In this document: piece by piece, positions 1 to 7,198 of the stretch
Layout: each line of letters opens with the position of its first letter
How positions within the stretch are numbered: the first letter of the stretch is position 1
Assembly (NCBI GenBank): GCA_947164965.1
Contig: CAMUYR010000030.1
Coordinates: 1-41,744 of the forward strand
Reading direction: 5' to 3'
Length of the DNA: 41,744 nt
From: an uncultured Prevotella sp.
GTDB taxonomy: Bacteria > Bacteroidota > Bacteroidia > Bacteroidales > Bacteroidaceae
The notes under the pieces: generated by a model
The model's input: only the letters and a program-made list of their open reading frames with translations
Databases searched by the model: none
Told to the model about the DNA's origin: nothing
Translations under genes and position numbers: made by a program

Positions 1-881
1 ATCCCAACGTAGGTAAAAGTACGCTCATGAACCAGTTGGTTGGTGAGCGTATTTCTATTGCCACCTTCAAGGCGCAGACGACGCGCCATCGTATCATGGG
101 TATCGTCAATACTGACGACATGCAAATCGTATTTTCCGATACGCCAGGTGTCTTGAAACCTAACTACAAGTTACAGGAATCGATGCTGGCTTTTTCGGAA
201 TCGGCCTTGCAGGATGCCGATGTGTTACTCTACGTCACTGATGTCGTTGAGAATCCAGAGAAGAACATGGACTTTCTGGAGAAGGTGCAGAAGATGACAA
301 TTCCCGTATTGCTGCTCATCAATAAGATCGACAGCCTCACCCCCGACCCCTCTCCAAAGGGCGAGGGGAGTAGTCAGTCTCAATTGGCAACGATTGTCGA
401 CAAATGGCATACACTACTCCCTAATGCAGAGATTCTTCCTATCTCGGCCAAGAACAAGTTTGGTGTCGATATGTTGCTGAAGCGCATTCAGGAACTGCTC
501 CCTGAGAGTCCTGCCTATTTCGATAAGGACCAGTTGACAGACAAGCCCGCCCGTTTCTTTGTCTCAGAGATTATCCGCGAGAAGATTCTGCTGTATTATG
601 ACAAGGAAATACCTTATTCTGTAGAGGTACGTGTAGAACGCTTCAAGGAAACAGAGAAAAGTATCCATATCAATGCTATTATCTATGTAGAGCGTGACTC
701 GCAGAAGGGTATCATCATCGGCCATCAGGGCGTTGCTCTGAAGAAGGTGAGCACGGAGGCTCGTAAGGCATTGGAGAAGTTCTTCGCCAAGCCCATCTAT
801 CTGGAGACTTTCGTCAAGGTAGACAAGGACTGGCGCTCGTCGCAACGGGAACTCAACGCGTTTGGATATAATCCAGAGTAG
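1..881 (+). CDS. era: GTPase Era, 5' end missing
   Basis: Ribosome-associated GTPase that binds 16S rRNA near its 3' end during small-subunit maturation. The window opens inside the P-loop, so the N-terminus is missing; the first readable codons give PNVGKST (G1). DTPG (G3) and NKID (G4) follow. The C-terminal part carries a KH RNA-binding domain with GHQGVALKKV as its GxxG-type loop. The frame is open to the TAG at 879-881. About 16 residues (SLTPDPSPKGEGSSQS) sit just after G4, where Era homologues have a short loop; they are encoded by a near-palindromic dispersed-type repeat (listed separately). Family assignment is secure. The true start lies outside the window. Confidence 0.96.
   Translation, partial: PNVGKSTLMNQLVGERISIATFKAQTTRHRIMGIVNTDDMQIVFSDTPGVLKPNYKLQESMLAFSESALQDADVLLYVTDVVENPEKNMDFLEKVQKMTIPVLLLINKIDSLTPDPSPKGEGSSQSQLATIVDKWHTLLPNAEILPISAKNKFGVDMLLKRIQELLPESPAYFDKDQLTDKPARFFVSEIIREKILLYYDKEIPYSVEVRVERFKETEKSIHINAIIYVERDSQKGIIIGHQGVALKKVSTEARKALEKFFAKPIYLETFVKVDKDWRSSQRELNAFGYNPE
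336..368 (+). repeat. Repeat-like element read in frame within era
   Basis: A C-rich then G-rich imperfect palindrome (CCCCTCTCC AAAGG GCGAGGGG core) encodes LTPDPSPKGEG in the Era frame. From memory, this peptide recurs in unrelated predicted Bacteroidota proteins, which suggests a dispersed repeat rather than an Era-specific loop. A related 24-nt core lies in the OstA gene at 24429-24452, with about 18 of 24 positions identical. Confidence 0.6.
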
Positions 882-922
882 ACCTTATTATATTAGAAAA
901 GATTGCAATTTTTTAAAAAAAG

Positions 923-954
923 TTGCAATTATTAATTATTTTTTGTATCTTTGC
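923..954 (+). promoter_or_regulatory. Bacteroidota-type promoter for the PAP2-barrel operon
   Basis: TTG at 923-925, a 20-nt spacer and TATCTTTG at 946-953 match the Bacteroidota -33/-7 consensus. The start codon lies at 1000, giving a leader of about 40 nt. No other promoter is visible before der, so PAP2, der and the lipoprotein are probably co-transcribed. Confidence 0.8.
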
Positions 955-999
955 ACCGTATATTATTAATAACGCAATCATTATTAAACAAACGAAGAT

Positions 1000-2835
1000 A
1001 TGAAAAAACTGTTTTTCTTACTCTGTTTGGCTGGTCTGACACTGGCAGCCTCTGCTGAAGAGTTTAAGCTTGATGTTCCTGAAATGGAGCCCAAGTTGAC
1101 GTATGGTGAAACCACGACAACAATTCCTGCGCTGGACCTCAATGCCGTATCGGTTGGCGCGATGACTACAACAGGCGACTGGAAGCCCGATTTCGATTTC
1201 TTCAAGTCGAAGACAGCCCCAGGTGTGAAGCCTTATAAGTTTATGGACGACATGACTTTTGTGGGCGTTCCACTCTTCTTTGCAGGTTTGGCTATCAAAG
1301 GTGATAAGGCGATGTTCCGTGTGAATCAGAAAGCAGAAAAGGGTGGTAAGAAGAATACCCAGCTGTTGAGCGACTTTAAGACAGGTATCGACGACTACCT
1401 GCAGTTCTTTGGACCTGCTGCTGTCGTTGGTCTGAAACTTGGTGGCTACGAGGGCCGTAGCGATTGGCCTCGTCTGCTAGCTAGTGCCGCTTTGTCTTAT
1501 GGTATCATGGCAGGATTTGTTAATGGTATCAAGTATACTGCTAAGGAGATGCGTCCTGACGGATCGACCGCCAACTCGTGGCCTTCTGGTCATACGGCTA
1601 CTGCTTTCGTTGGTGCTACCTTGTTGCATAAGGAATACGGTCTCACCCGTTCTCCTTGGTTCTCGGTAGCTGGTTATGGTATGGCTACTGCAACTGGTGT
1701 GATGAGAGTGCTGAATAACCGCCACTGGGTAAGTGACGTGATGTCGGGTGCAGGTATCGGTATTTTGTCTACTGAGTTAGGTTATGCTATTGGCGACCTG
1801 CTATTCAAGGGCAAGGGCCTTTTGCATAACGACCTGGATATGGATTTCGAGAATCCCTCGTTCTTCAGCATTTCGATGGGTATTGGCTTAGGTAATAAGA
1901 GTATCGACTTTGGCGAAGAGACGGGTAATGAGAGTATCAAGTTCCGCTCTGCTACTGTGGTGGATGCTGAAGGAGCTTACTTTTTCAATAAGTATATCGG
2001 TATTGGTGGACGCTTGCGCGTCCGTGCTCAGTCAGCCAAGTCGTTCGGACAGTATGCCGATTTGATTCAGGTGGAAGACCTGGATATGTGGGATGGTATG
2101 AGAGATACTTATGCTGAGGCTTACCCTGATGATGGTAACAACGAGTTTATTATCCTTGATAATGGGGAAGGCATTAAATACCCTTACTATTATATGTATA
2201 ATGACCATATAGGCTATAGGGGCGATACAGAAGAGGAGTATATGAGAAATGCACCTGTTACCGACCTCTATGGTGTCGTGAAGAGTGACCACCTCGCTGA
2301 GTTTACAGGTAGCCTTGGTCTCTATTTCAACATCCCATTAAGCAAGCATTTTGCCCTCGGAACGAAGGCCCTGATAGGTCGGTCGTTTACTCAGGAATTG
2401 GACATCGATGGTCATGCTGAAGGTAACGTGAAGAATATCAATTACGAAGTCCACTTGAAGAACAACAATGGTCAACAGTCTAGAGAGCTTACTCTGGATT
2501 ATCCGAACAGTACTGGTGAGAAGTGGACTGAGGATTGGGACTATCTGACTCTGGGTGCCAAGAGCTCTACATCGTTTGGTACTGGTATTTCGCTGACCTA
2601 CAAGTATAAGTCAAACTTCTCTTGGCGTCTGTATTGCGACTACGACTACACGAAGAAAGACTTCACGCTCAAGTACGATCCCTTCCATTTTGCTGCTAAG
2701 AGTGTTACAAAGGCTACCTATGACCTGATGCAGACGGATTCGGATTATGCAGAATACTTTAGTCCCATAGAATATAAGAGGACCAAGAAGATGAACTACT
2801 TCACGATTGGTCTTTCCTTCCTTGTGAATCTCTAA
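1000..2835 (+). CDS. PAP2-family phosphatase with C-terminal outer-membrane barrel-like region
   Basis: 611 residues with an N-terminal signal peptide (MKKLFFLLCLAGLTLAASA). The PAP2/type-2 phosphatidic acid phosphatase signature is complete: KYTAKEMRP near residues 178-186 (Kx6RP), PSGH near 195 and RVLNNRHWVSD near 234 (Rx5Hx3D, catalytic His). The family removes phosphate from lipid or isoprenoid phosphates such as undecaprenyl pyrophosphate or lipid A. From about residue 285 the protein changes to alternating aromatic/polar segments (YFFNKYIGIGG, LTLGAKSSTSFGTGISLTY) and ends YFTIGLSFLVNL, as expected for an outer-membrane beta-barrel. The substrate is not predictable. It lies 17 nt upstream of der. 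The PAP2 call is strong; the barrel is inferred from composition. Confidence 0.85.
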   Translation: MKKLFFLLCLAGLTLAASAEEFKLDVPEMEPKLTYGETTTTIPALDLNAVSVGAMTTTGDWKPDFDFFKSKTAPGVKPYKFMDDMTFVGVPLFFAGLAIKGDKAMFRVNQKAEKGGKKNTQLLSDFKTGIDDYLQFFGPAAVVGLKLGGYEGRSDWPRLLASAALSYGIMAGFVNGIKYTAKEMRPDGSTANSWPSGHTATAFVGATLLHKEYGLTRSPWFSVAGYGMATATGVMRVLNNRHWVSDVMSGAGIGILSTELGYAIGDLLFKGKGLLHNDLDMDFENPSFFSISMGIGLGNKSIDFGEETGNESIKFRSATVVDAEGAYFFNKYIGIGGRLRVRAQSAKSFGQYADLIQVEDLDMWDGMRDTYAEAYPDDGNNEFIILDNGEGIKYPYYYMYNDHIGYRGDTEEEYMRNAPVTDLYGVVKSDHLAEFTGSLGLYFNIPLSKHFALGTKALIGRSFTQELDIDGHAEGNVKNINYEVHLKNNNGQQSRELTLDYPNSTGEKWTEDWDYLTLGAKSSTSFGTGISLTYKYKSNFSWRLYCDYDYTKKDFTLKYDPFHFAAKSVTKATYDLMQTDSDYAEYFSPIEYKRTKKMNYFTIGLSFLVNL

Positions 2836-2852
2836 AATCTTAACATTGATAT

Positions 2853-4166
2853 ATGAGTAACCTCGTAGCTATTGTCGGACGCCCTAATGTCGGCAAGTCC
2901 ACATTATTTAATAGATTAACAAATTCTCGTCGTGCTATCGTTAGCGATGAGGCAGGTACTACCCGTGACCGCCAATATGGCAAGTGCGAGTGGAATGGCC
3001 GTGAATTCTCGGTGGTCGATACGGGCGGATGGGTGGTCAATAGTGATGATATCTTCGAGGAAGAGATTCGTAAGCAGGTGATTGTAGCCACTGAAGAAGC
3101 TGATTTGGTGCTGTTTCTTGTCGATATCAAGAATGGACTGACTGATTTAGACAGCGATGTGGCGCTGATACTCCGTCGTTCCAAACTACCCGTTGTCCTT
3201 GTGGCTAACAAGGCCGATGACGGTAAGGACCTCTACGGACAGTACGAGTTCTACAAATTAGGACTGGGTGATCCATTCTGCGTGAGTGCCGCTACAGGTT
3301 CAGGAACAGGCGATCTGCTGGACTTCGTGGTTTCCAAGCTAAAGACAGATGAGGTTGATGATGTCGAGGATGGCACGCCCCGTTTTGCAGTAGTGGGACG
3401 CCCAAATGCCGGTAAGTCAAGCATTATCAATGCCTTTATTGGTGAGGATCGTAATATCGTGACAGAGATAGCCGGTACCACTCGCGATTCTATCTACACC
3501 AAATACGATAAGTTTGGCTTCGATTTTTATTTGGTTGATACTGCTGGCATACGCCGTAAGAATAAGGTGACGGAGGATTTGGAGTTCTATAGCGTCATGC
3601 GTTCCATCCGTGCCATCGAGAATAGTGATGTCTGCATCCTGATGATTGATGCCACCCGTGGCATTGAGACACAGGACATGAATATCTTCCAGCTGATTCA
3701 GAAAAACAACAAGTCGCTGGTGGTCGTCGTCAATAAGTGGGACTTGGTGGAAGACAAATCACAGGAAGCCATCAAGACTTTCGAAAATGCCATCCGTCAG
3801 CGTATGGCACCATTCGTAGACTTCCCCATTATCTTTGCTTCAGCAGTTACCAAGCAACGTATCTTCAAGGTGCTCGAGACTGCAAAAGAGGTCTACCTGA
3901 ATCGTAAGATCAAGATAGGTACTTCAAAACTCAACGAGGTGATGTTGCCAATTATCGAGGCTACGCCACCACCTTCCATCAAAGGAAAGTATATCAAGAT
4001 TAAGTACGTGTCGCAGGTGCCTGACACCCAGATACCTACCTTTGTGTTTTATGCTAATTTGCCCCAGTATGTGAGGGAACAGTATCGTCGTTTCCTGGAA
4101 AACAAGATGCGTGACAACTGGACATTGACAGGTACACCTATTAATATCTTTATTCGTCAGAAGTGA
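2853..4166 (+). CDS. der: Ribosome-assembly GTPase Der (EngA)
   Basis: 437 residues, normal length for Der, a GTPase with tandem G domains needed for 50S subunit assembly. The first G domain has GRPNVGKS (residues 9-16), DTGG and NKAD. The second starts with GRPNAGKSS near residue 182 and has DTAG and NKWD. A KH-like C-terminal domain completes the protein ([12 protein letters not shown] through NIFIRQK). ATG at 2853 fits the family start [15 protein letters not shown]. The stop overlaps the GTG start of the next gene by 4 nt, indicating translational coupling. Confidence 0.97.
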   Translation: MSNLVAIVGRPNVGKSTLFNRLTNSRRAIVSDEAGTTRDRQYGKCEWNGREFSVVDTGGWVVNSDDIFEEEIRKQVIVATEEADLVLFLVDIKNGLTDLDSDVALILRRSKLPVVLVANKADDGKDLYGQYEFYKLGLGDPFCVSAATGSGTGDLLDFVVSKLKTDEVDDVEDGTPRFAVVGRPNAGKSSIINAFIGEDRNIVTEIAGTTRDSIYTKYDKFGFDFYLVDTAGIRRKNKVTEDLEFYSVMRSIRAIENSDVCILMIDATRGIETQDMNIFQLIQKNNKSLVVVVNKWDLVEDKSQEAIKTFENAIRQRMAPFVDFPIIFASAVTKQRIFKVLETAKEVYLNRKIKIGTSKLNEVMLPIIEATPPPSIKGKYIKIKYVSQVPDTQIPTFVFYANLPQYVREQYRRFLENKMRDNWTLTGTPINIFIRQK

Positions 4167-4555
4167 AGCATCTGTTCTATATCCTAATAGCTTCCTTCGT
4201 ATTCGCTGCTTGTATAGGTGCTACAGCGGAAGAAAAGGCAGCCAAGACAGCCAAGGAGTATTATGATCGCTTGGCAGATGGTTACCCTGAGGGCTTCCTT
4301 GAGGGAAAGTTAGGCATAGTCAATCAACCTGGTGACTATGGTGAACAGTTGTTGGCTACCTATCAGAAATATCTGGATGATGTGCAAAAAAAGCATGGAG
4401 GTATCCAGAAGGTGCTTGTTAGTCCTCAAGTGGGACGTAGCGATACTACACTTCATGTAACCTATGCTTTCCTGATTCTCTGTTTCAAGGATTCCACCCA
4501 GGAAGAAATAACGGTACCGATGGTACAAGTGGGTGATGAATGGCGGATGAAATAG
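4163..4555 (+). CDS. Small lipoprotein, DUF4878/NTF2-like
   Basis: 130 residues with a GTG start overlapping the der stop codon. The N-terminus [17 protein letters not shown] is a lipoprotein signal with Cys17 as the probable lipidation site. The mature part ([12 protein letters not shown], a helical middle, then [16 protein letters not shown] and a final [11 protein letters not shown]) resembles small DUF4878-type lipoproteins, which have an NTF2-like fold; this is recognition by pattern only. The role is unknown. It is last in the PAP2-der unit and is followed by a strong terminator. Confidence 0.75.
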   Translation: MKHLFYILIASFVFAACIGATAEEKAAKTAKEYYDRLADGYPEGFLEGKLGIVNQPGDYGEQLLATYQKYLDDVQKKHGGIQKVLVSPQVGRSDTTLHVTYAFLILCFKDSTQEEITVPMVQVGDEWRMK

Positions 4556-4574
4556 GGTCAAGATAAAAAAAGAA

Positions 4575-4618
4575 AAACGGATTGAATTCTAGGGGAATCA
4601 ATCCGTTTCTTTATTTTT
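4575..4618. terminator. Bidirectional intrinsic terminator
   Basis: An 11-bp perfect stem (AAACGGATTGA at 4575-4585 with TCAATCCGTTT at 4598-4608) is followed on + by a T-rich tract and on - by a run of T. It can end transcription of the der operon and of the convergent small ORF. Confidence 0.85.
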
Positions 4619-4709
4619 CAATTCTGTAATTGTACATCTTTGCCATATTCAAGCAAAACTCATTGTACGATTCACTCTTTAACCATTTGTTCAATAACTT
4701 TTTCATCAT
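4611..4709 (-). CDS. Candidate small protein, 32 residues
   Basis: On the minus strand an ORF starts at tandem ATG codons (4709 and 4706) and encodes MMKKLLNKWLKSES followed by YNEFCLNMAKMYNYRIEK, stop at 4611. A GAAAGG purine stretch lies about 9 nt before the start. A full Bacteroidota promoter (minus-strand TTG at 4803-4805, 20-nt spacer, TACCTTTG at 4775-4782) lies about 65 nt upstream, and the bidirectional terminator begins next to the stop codon. Promoter, leader, start, stop and terminator together make this a convincing small gene although it is short. The protein is basic and probably helical with one Cys. It has no recognised domain, and function is unknown. Confidence 0.65.
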   Translation of the reverse strand: MMKKLLNKWLKSESYNEFCLNMAKMYNYRIEK

Positions 4710-4774
4710 CTTTTTACCTTTCTTTTAATTGTTTATTATTGTTATCCTCTGCATTTCTCTCTCGAAATGCGATG

Positions 4775-4805
4775 CAAAGGTACGACGTTTTTGTTGAATA
4801 AACAA
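4775..4805 (-). promoter_or_regulatory. Promoter of the 32-residue minus-strand ORF
   Basis: Read on the minus strand: TTG (complement of 4803-4805), 20-nt spacer and TACCTTTG (complement of 4775-4782), followed by CA as at most promoters in this window. The match is as good as those upstream of mlaE and the tRNA. Confidence 0.75.
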
Positions 4806-4888
4806 GTAAAAATGTAGATTGTTAGCGTAAACAGCAGTATTTTTGATGTTTGTCAATCGTCAAATTGAAAAAAACAAATTAATTTTTT

Positions 4889-4918
4889 TTGCATTTTACT
4901 CGATTTGCACTACCTTTG
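4889..4918 (+). promoter_or_regulatory. Promoter of mlaEF
   Basis: TTG at 4889-4891, 19-nt spacer and TACCTTTG at 4911-4918. It lies only 9 nt before the mlaE ATG at 4928, so the transcript should have almost no leader. An in-frame TTG at 4889 is part of this promoter and cannot be the start codon. Confidence 0.8.
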
Positions 4919-4927
4919 CAGGCGAAT

Positions 4928-5680
4928 ATGATCAAGTTACTTCATAATTGGCTGACGACATTCGGAAAATTCATCATCCTGATGGGGCGCACGTTTAGTG
5001 TTCCAGAGAGATTTCGTATGTTCTGGAAACAATATGTCAAGGAGATGGCCCAGTTAGGCATAAACTCCATAGGTATCGTTCTGCTGATATCTTTTTTCAT
5101 TGGTGCCGTTATCTGTATTCAGATGAAACTCAATATCCAGAGCCCATGGATGCCACGCTGGGTGTCAGGCTATACCACCCGAGAGATTATGCTGCTGGAG
5201 TTCTCCAGTTCTATCATGTGTCTGATTCTGGCTGGTAAGGTTGGCTCGAATATTGCCTCTGAGATAGGTACTATGCGAGTGACACAACAGATTGACGCTC
5301 TCGACATCATGGGTGTCAATTCTGCCTGCTACTTGATACTCCCCAAGATACTCGGTATGTTGACCATTATGCCATTGCTGGTAATCTTTTCTTCGGCGAT
5401 GGGTATTGTAGGAGCCTACGGAACGGCTTATGTTGGTCATATCATCGTGCCCGATGATCTGACACTTGGTTTGCAACATGCTTTCCAGCCTTGGTTTGTG
5501 TGGATGAGTATCATCAAGAGTTTGTTCTTTGCTTTCATTATTTCCGCTGTGCCGTCGTATTTTGGCTATACTGTTGAAGGAGGTAGTGTTAATGTGGGTA
5601 AAGCCTCAACGGATGCCGTTGTGTCTTCAAGTGTTTTGATTCTCTGTTCAGACGTATTCTTAACCCAGTTGCTGTCATGA
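4928..5680 (+). CDS. mlaE: ABC transporter permease MlaE
   Basis: 250 residues from ATG 4928 (MIKLLHNWLTTF). This is the inner-membrane permease of the Mla phospholipid transport system. Hydrophobic helices (SIGIVLLISFFIGAVICIQM, IMCLILAGKVGSNIAS, ILGMLTIMPLLVIFSSAMG, SLFFAFIISAVPSYFGY) and the conserved segment EIGTMRVTQQIDALDIMGV, which couples to the ATPase, are typical of the family. Its stop overlaps the start of mlaF (ATGA). The start was chosen because upstream in-frame codons fall inside the promoter. Confidence 0.93.
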   Translation: MIKLLHNWLTTFGKFIILMGRTFSVPERFRMFWKQYVKEMAQLGINSIGIVLLISFFIGAVICIQMKLNIQSPWMPRWVSGYTTREIMLLEFSSSIMCLILAGKVGSNIASEIGTMRVTQQIDALDIMGVNSACYLILPKILGMLTIMPLLVIFSSAMGIVGAYGTAYVGHIIVPDDLTLGLQHAFQPWFVWMSIIKSLFFAFIISAVPSYFGYTVEGGSVNVGKASTDAVVSSSVLILCSDVFLTQLLS

Positions 5681-6441
5681 TAGAAGTAAAGAATCTGTTT
5701 AAGAGTTTTGAGGACAAGGAGGTGCTGAAAGACATCAGTACCGTGTTTGAAGACGGCAAGACCAATCTGATTATCGGTCAGAGTGGTTCGGGCAAGACGG
5801 TGCTCATGAAGAACTTGGTGGGTTTGCTGGATCCTACCAGCGGACAAATCCTGTATGATGGACGTGACTTTGTCCAAATGTCGAAGAACGAGAAGGTACA
5901 TATGCGCCGCGAGATGGGCATGATATTCCAGTCGGCAGCACTCTTCGACTCACTGACAGTGCTGGAGAATGTGATGTTTCCCCTCGACATGTTCTCGTCG
6001 ATGAATCTCAAAGAACGTACCCAAAGGGCTATGGACTGCCTTGATCGTGTCAATCTGGTTGGTGCGGAACAGAAGTATCCTGGAGAGATTTCCGGTGGTA
6101 TGCAGAAGCGTGTTGCTATTGCCCGTGCCATCGCTTTGAATCCCAAATACCTGTTCTGCGACGAGCCAAACAGCGGTCTCGACCCCAAGACATCACTGGT
6201 CATCGACGATCTGCTCCATAGTATCACACGGGAGTTCAATATGACCACCATCATCAATACCCACGATATGAATTCGGTGATGGGTATTGGCGAGAACATC
6301 ATCTTTATCTATGAAGGTCATAAAGAATGGCAGGGCGTGTCAGCAGATATCATGGGTTCGACGAATAAACGGCTCACCGACTTCATCTTTGCAAGCGACC
6401 TGCTGAAGGAGATGCGCGAAGCCGTCACGAATAAGGGTTAG
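5677..6441 (+). CDS. mlaF: ABC transporter ATPase MlaF
   Basis: 254 residues. ATPase partner of MlaE in phospholipid trafficking between the membranes. Walker A GQSGSGKT lies at residues 34-41, the Q-loop at MIFQSAALFDSLTV, the ABC signature ISGGMQKRVAIARA near 138 and Walker B YLFCDEPNSGLDP near 159, with the switch His in NTHDMNS. The start overlaps the mlaE stop by 4 nt. The usual third gene, a periplasmic MCE protein (mlaD), does not follow; the next sequence is a repeat array and an unrelated gene. Confidence 0.94.
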   Translation: MIEVKNLFKSFEDKEVLKDISTVFEDGKTNLIIGQSGSGKTVLMKNLVGLLDPTSGQILYDGRDFVQMSKNEKVHMRREMGMIFQSAALFDSLTVLENVMFPLDMFSSMNLKERTQRAMDCLDRVNLVGAEQKYPGEISGGMQKRVAIARAIALNPKYLFCDEPNSGLDPKTSLVIDDLLHSITREFNMTTIINTHDMNSVMGIGENIIFIYEGHKEWQGVSADIMGSTNKRLTDFIFASDLLKEMREAVTNKG

Positions 6442-6477
6442 GTTCTGTCTTTCAATGTGTGTCTTATTTTAGTACGT

Positions 6478-6577
6478 CCCTACGGACTGTCAGTCCGAAC
6501 GGTGCGGACTCAGAGTCCGAAGCCTTCGGACTGGCAGTTTACTGCCTTCGGACTGCGAGTTTAGTTACGGTAAACTG
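6478..6577 (+). repeat. Four-unit 22-bp tandem array with palindromic cores
   Basis: Units begin at 6478, 6500, 6522 and 6544, each 22 bp, sharing the core CGGACTnnnAGT. Units 3 and 4 agree at about 19 of 22 positions. Each of the first two units is itself an inverted repeat (GGACTG t CAGTCC at 6484-6496; CGGACT cag AGTCCG at 6505-6519). Further pairing is possible between GGCAG/CTGCC (6533-6546) and between CAGTTTAC at 6535-6542 and GTAAACTG at 6570-6577. The array fills most of the gap between mlaF and the next gene, where it may act in RNA 3' end formation or stability. Confidence 0.85.
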
Positions 6578-6591
6578 AAAACAAGTTATTG

Positions 6592-7071
6592 ATGTACACG
6601 AAATTCATGAAAAAAACAGAAAAACTTACGAATATGGAAAAAGCATTGTTGATTGAGAAAGCCAAAGAAGGCTACACCGTTTGTTATCAGGACCAGTGCC
6701 CATTGCGCACCCAATGCCTGCGATGGCTCGTAGGACCGCATGTGCCCAACACCCATAGTTCCTACCGGTGTGTCAATCCGCACTTCGAGAGTGTGGCAAC
6801 TAACGACTGCCCGATGTATCGCAGCGACCAAAAGGTACGCTTCGCCAAGGGTATGACTCACATCTTTACAAGCGACATGCCCAAACGTATTGAACCAGCT
6901 GTCCGCTATGGCATCATCAGCCTGACCAACCGCACCTACTACTTCGAGTACCGCAACGGCTCGCGCCTCATTCCTCCAGCCCTACAGGAGAAAATTCGTG
7001 CCCTGTTTCGTGCCAACAAGTGGACGGAAGAGGTGCAGTTCGATGATTATATAGAGGATTACGATTGGTAA
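6592..7071 (+). CDS. Cysteine-rich DUF6078-like protein
   Basis: 159 residues from ATG 6592; ATG 6607 (MKKTEKLTNMEK) is an equally possible start, as neither has a clear ribosome-binding site. Five Cys cluster in the first half (CYQDQCPLRTQCLRW, RCVNP, DCPMY), which suggests a metal site or a redox-sensitive fold. The later part (YGIISLTNRTYYFEYRNGS) looks beta-rich and the C-terminus is acidic. The layout resembles the DUF6078 family of Bacteroidota, recalled by pattern and not verified. Function is unknown. It follows the 22-bp array, and I see no good consensus promoter. Confidence 0.65.
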   Translation: MYTKFMKKTEKLTNMEKALLIEKAKEGYTVCYQDQCPLRTQCLRWLVGPHVPNTHSSYRCVNPHFESVATNDCPMYRSDQKVRFAKGMTHIFTSDMPKRIEPAVRYGIISLTNRTYYFEYRNGSRLIPPALQEKIRALFRANKWTEEVQFDDYIEDYDW

Positions 7072-7136
7072 TATCATGAGGGTGTGTCAAATAGGCACAT
7101 CCTCTTGCTTATTTATCAAAAACTTATGTGATTATT

Positions 7137-7166
7137 TTGATTTTTGGGAATATTTTCGTATATTTG
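7137..7166 (+). promoter_or_regulatory. Promoter of the polyvalent-kinase gene
   Basis: TTG at 7137-7139, 19-nt spacer, TATATTTG at 7159-7166. The start codon is at 7199. This housekeeping-type promoter differs from the variant elements further into the island. Confidence 0.7.
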
Positions 7167-7198
7167 CCCACAAATATGAATAATTGTAAGTACAAATA

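Noticed and set aside
6478..6577. Attachment site or transposon end for the accessory island
   Set aside because: The repeats are a local tandem array; no matching copy flanks the island on the right and no integrase or transposase is visible.
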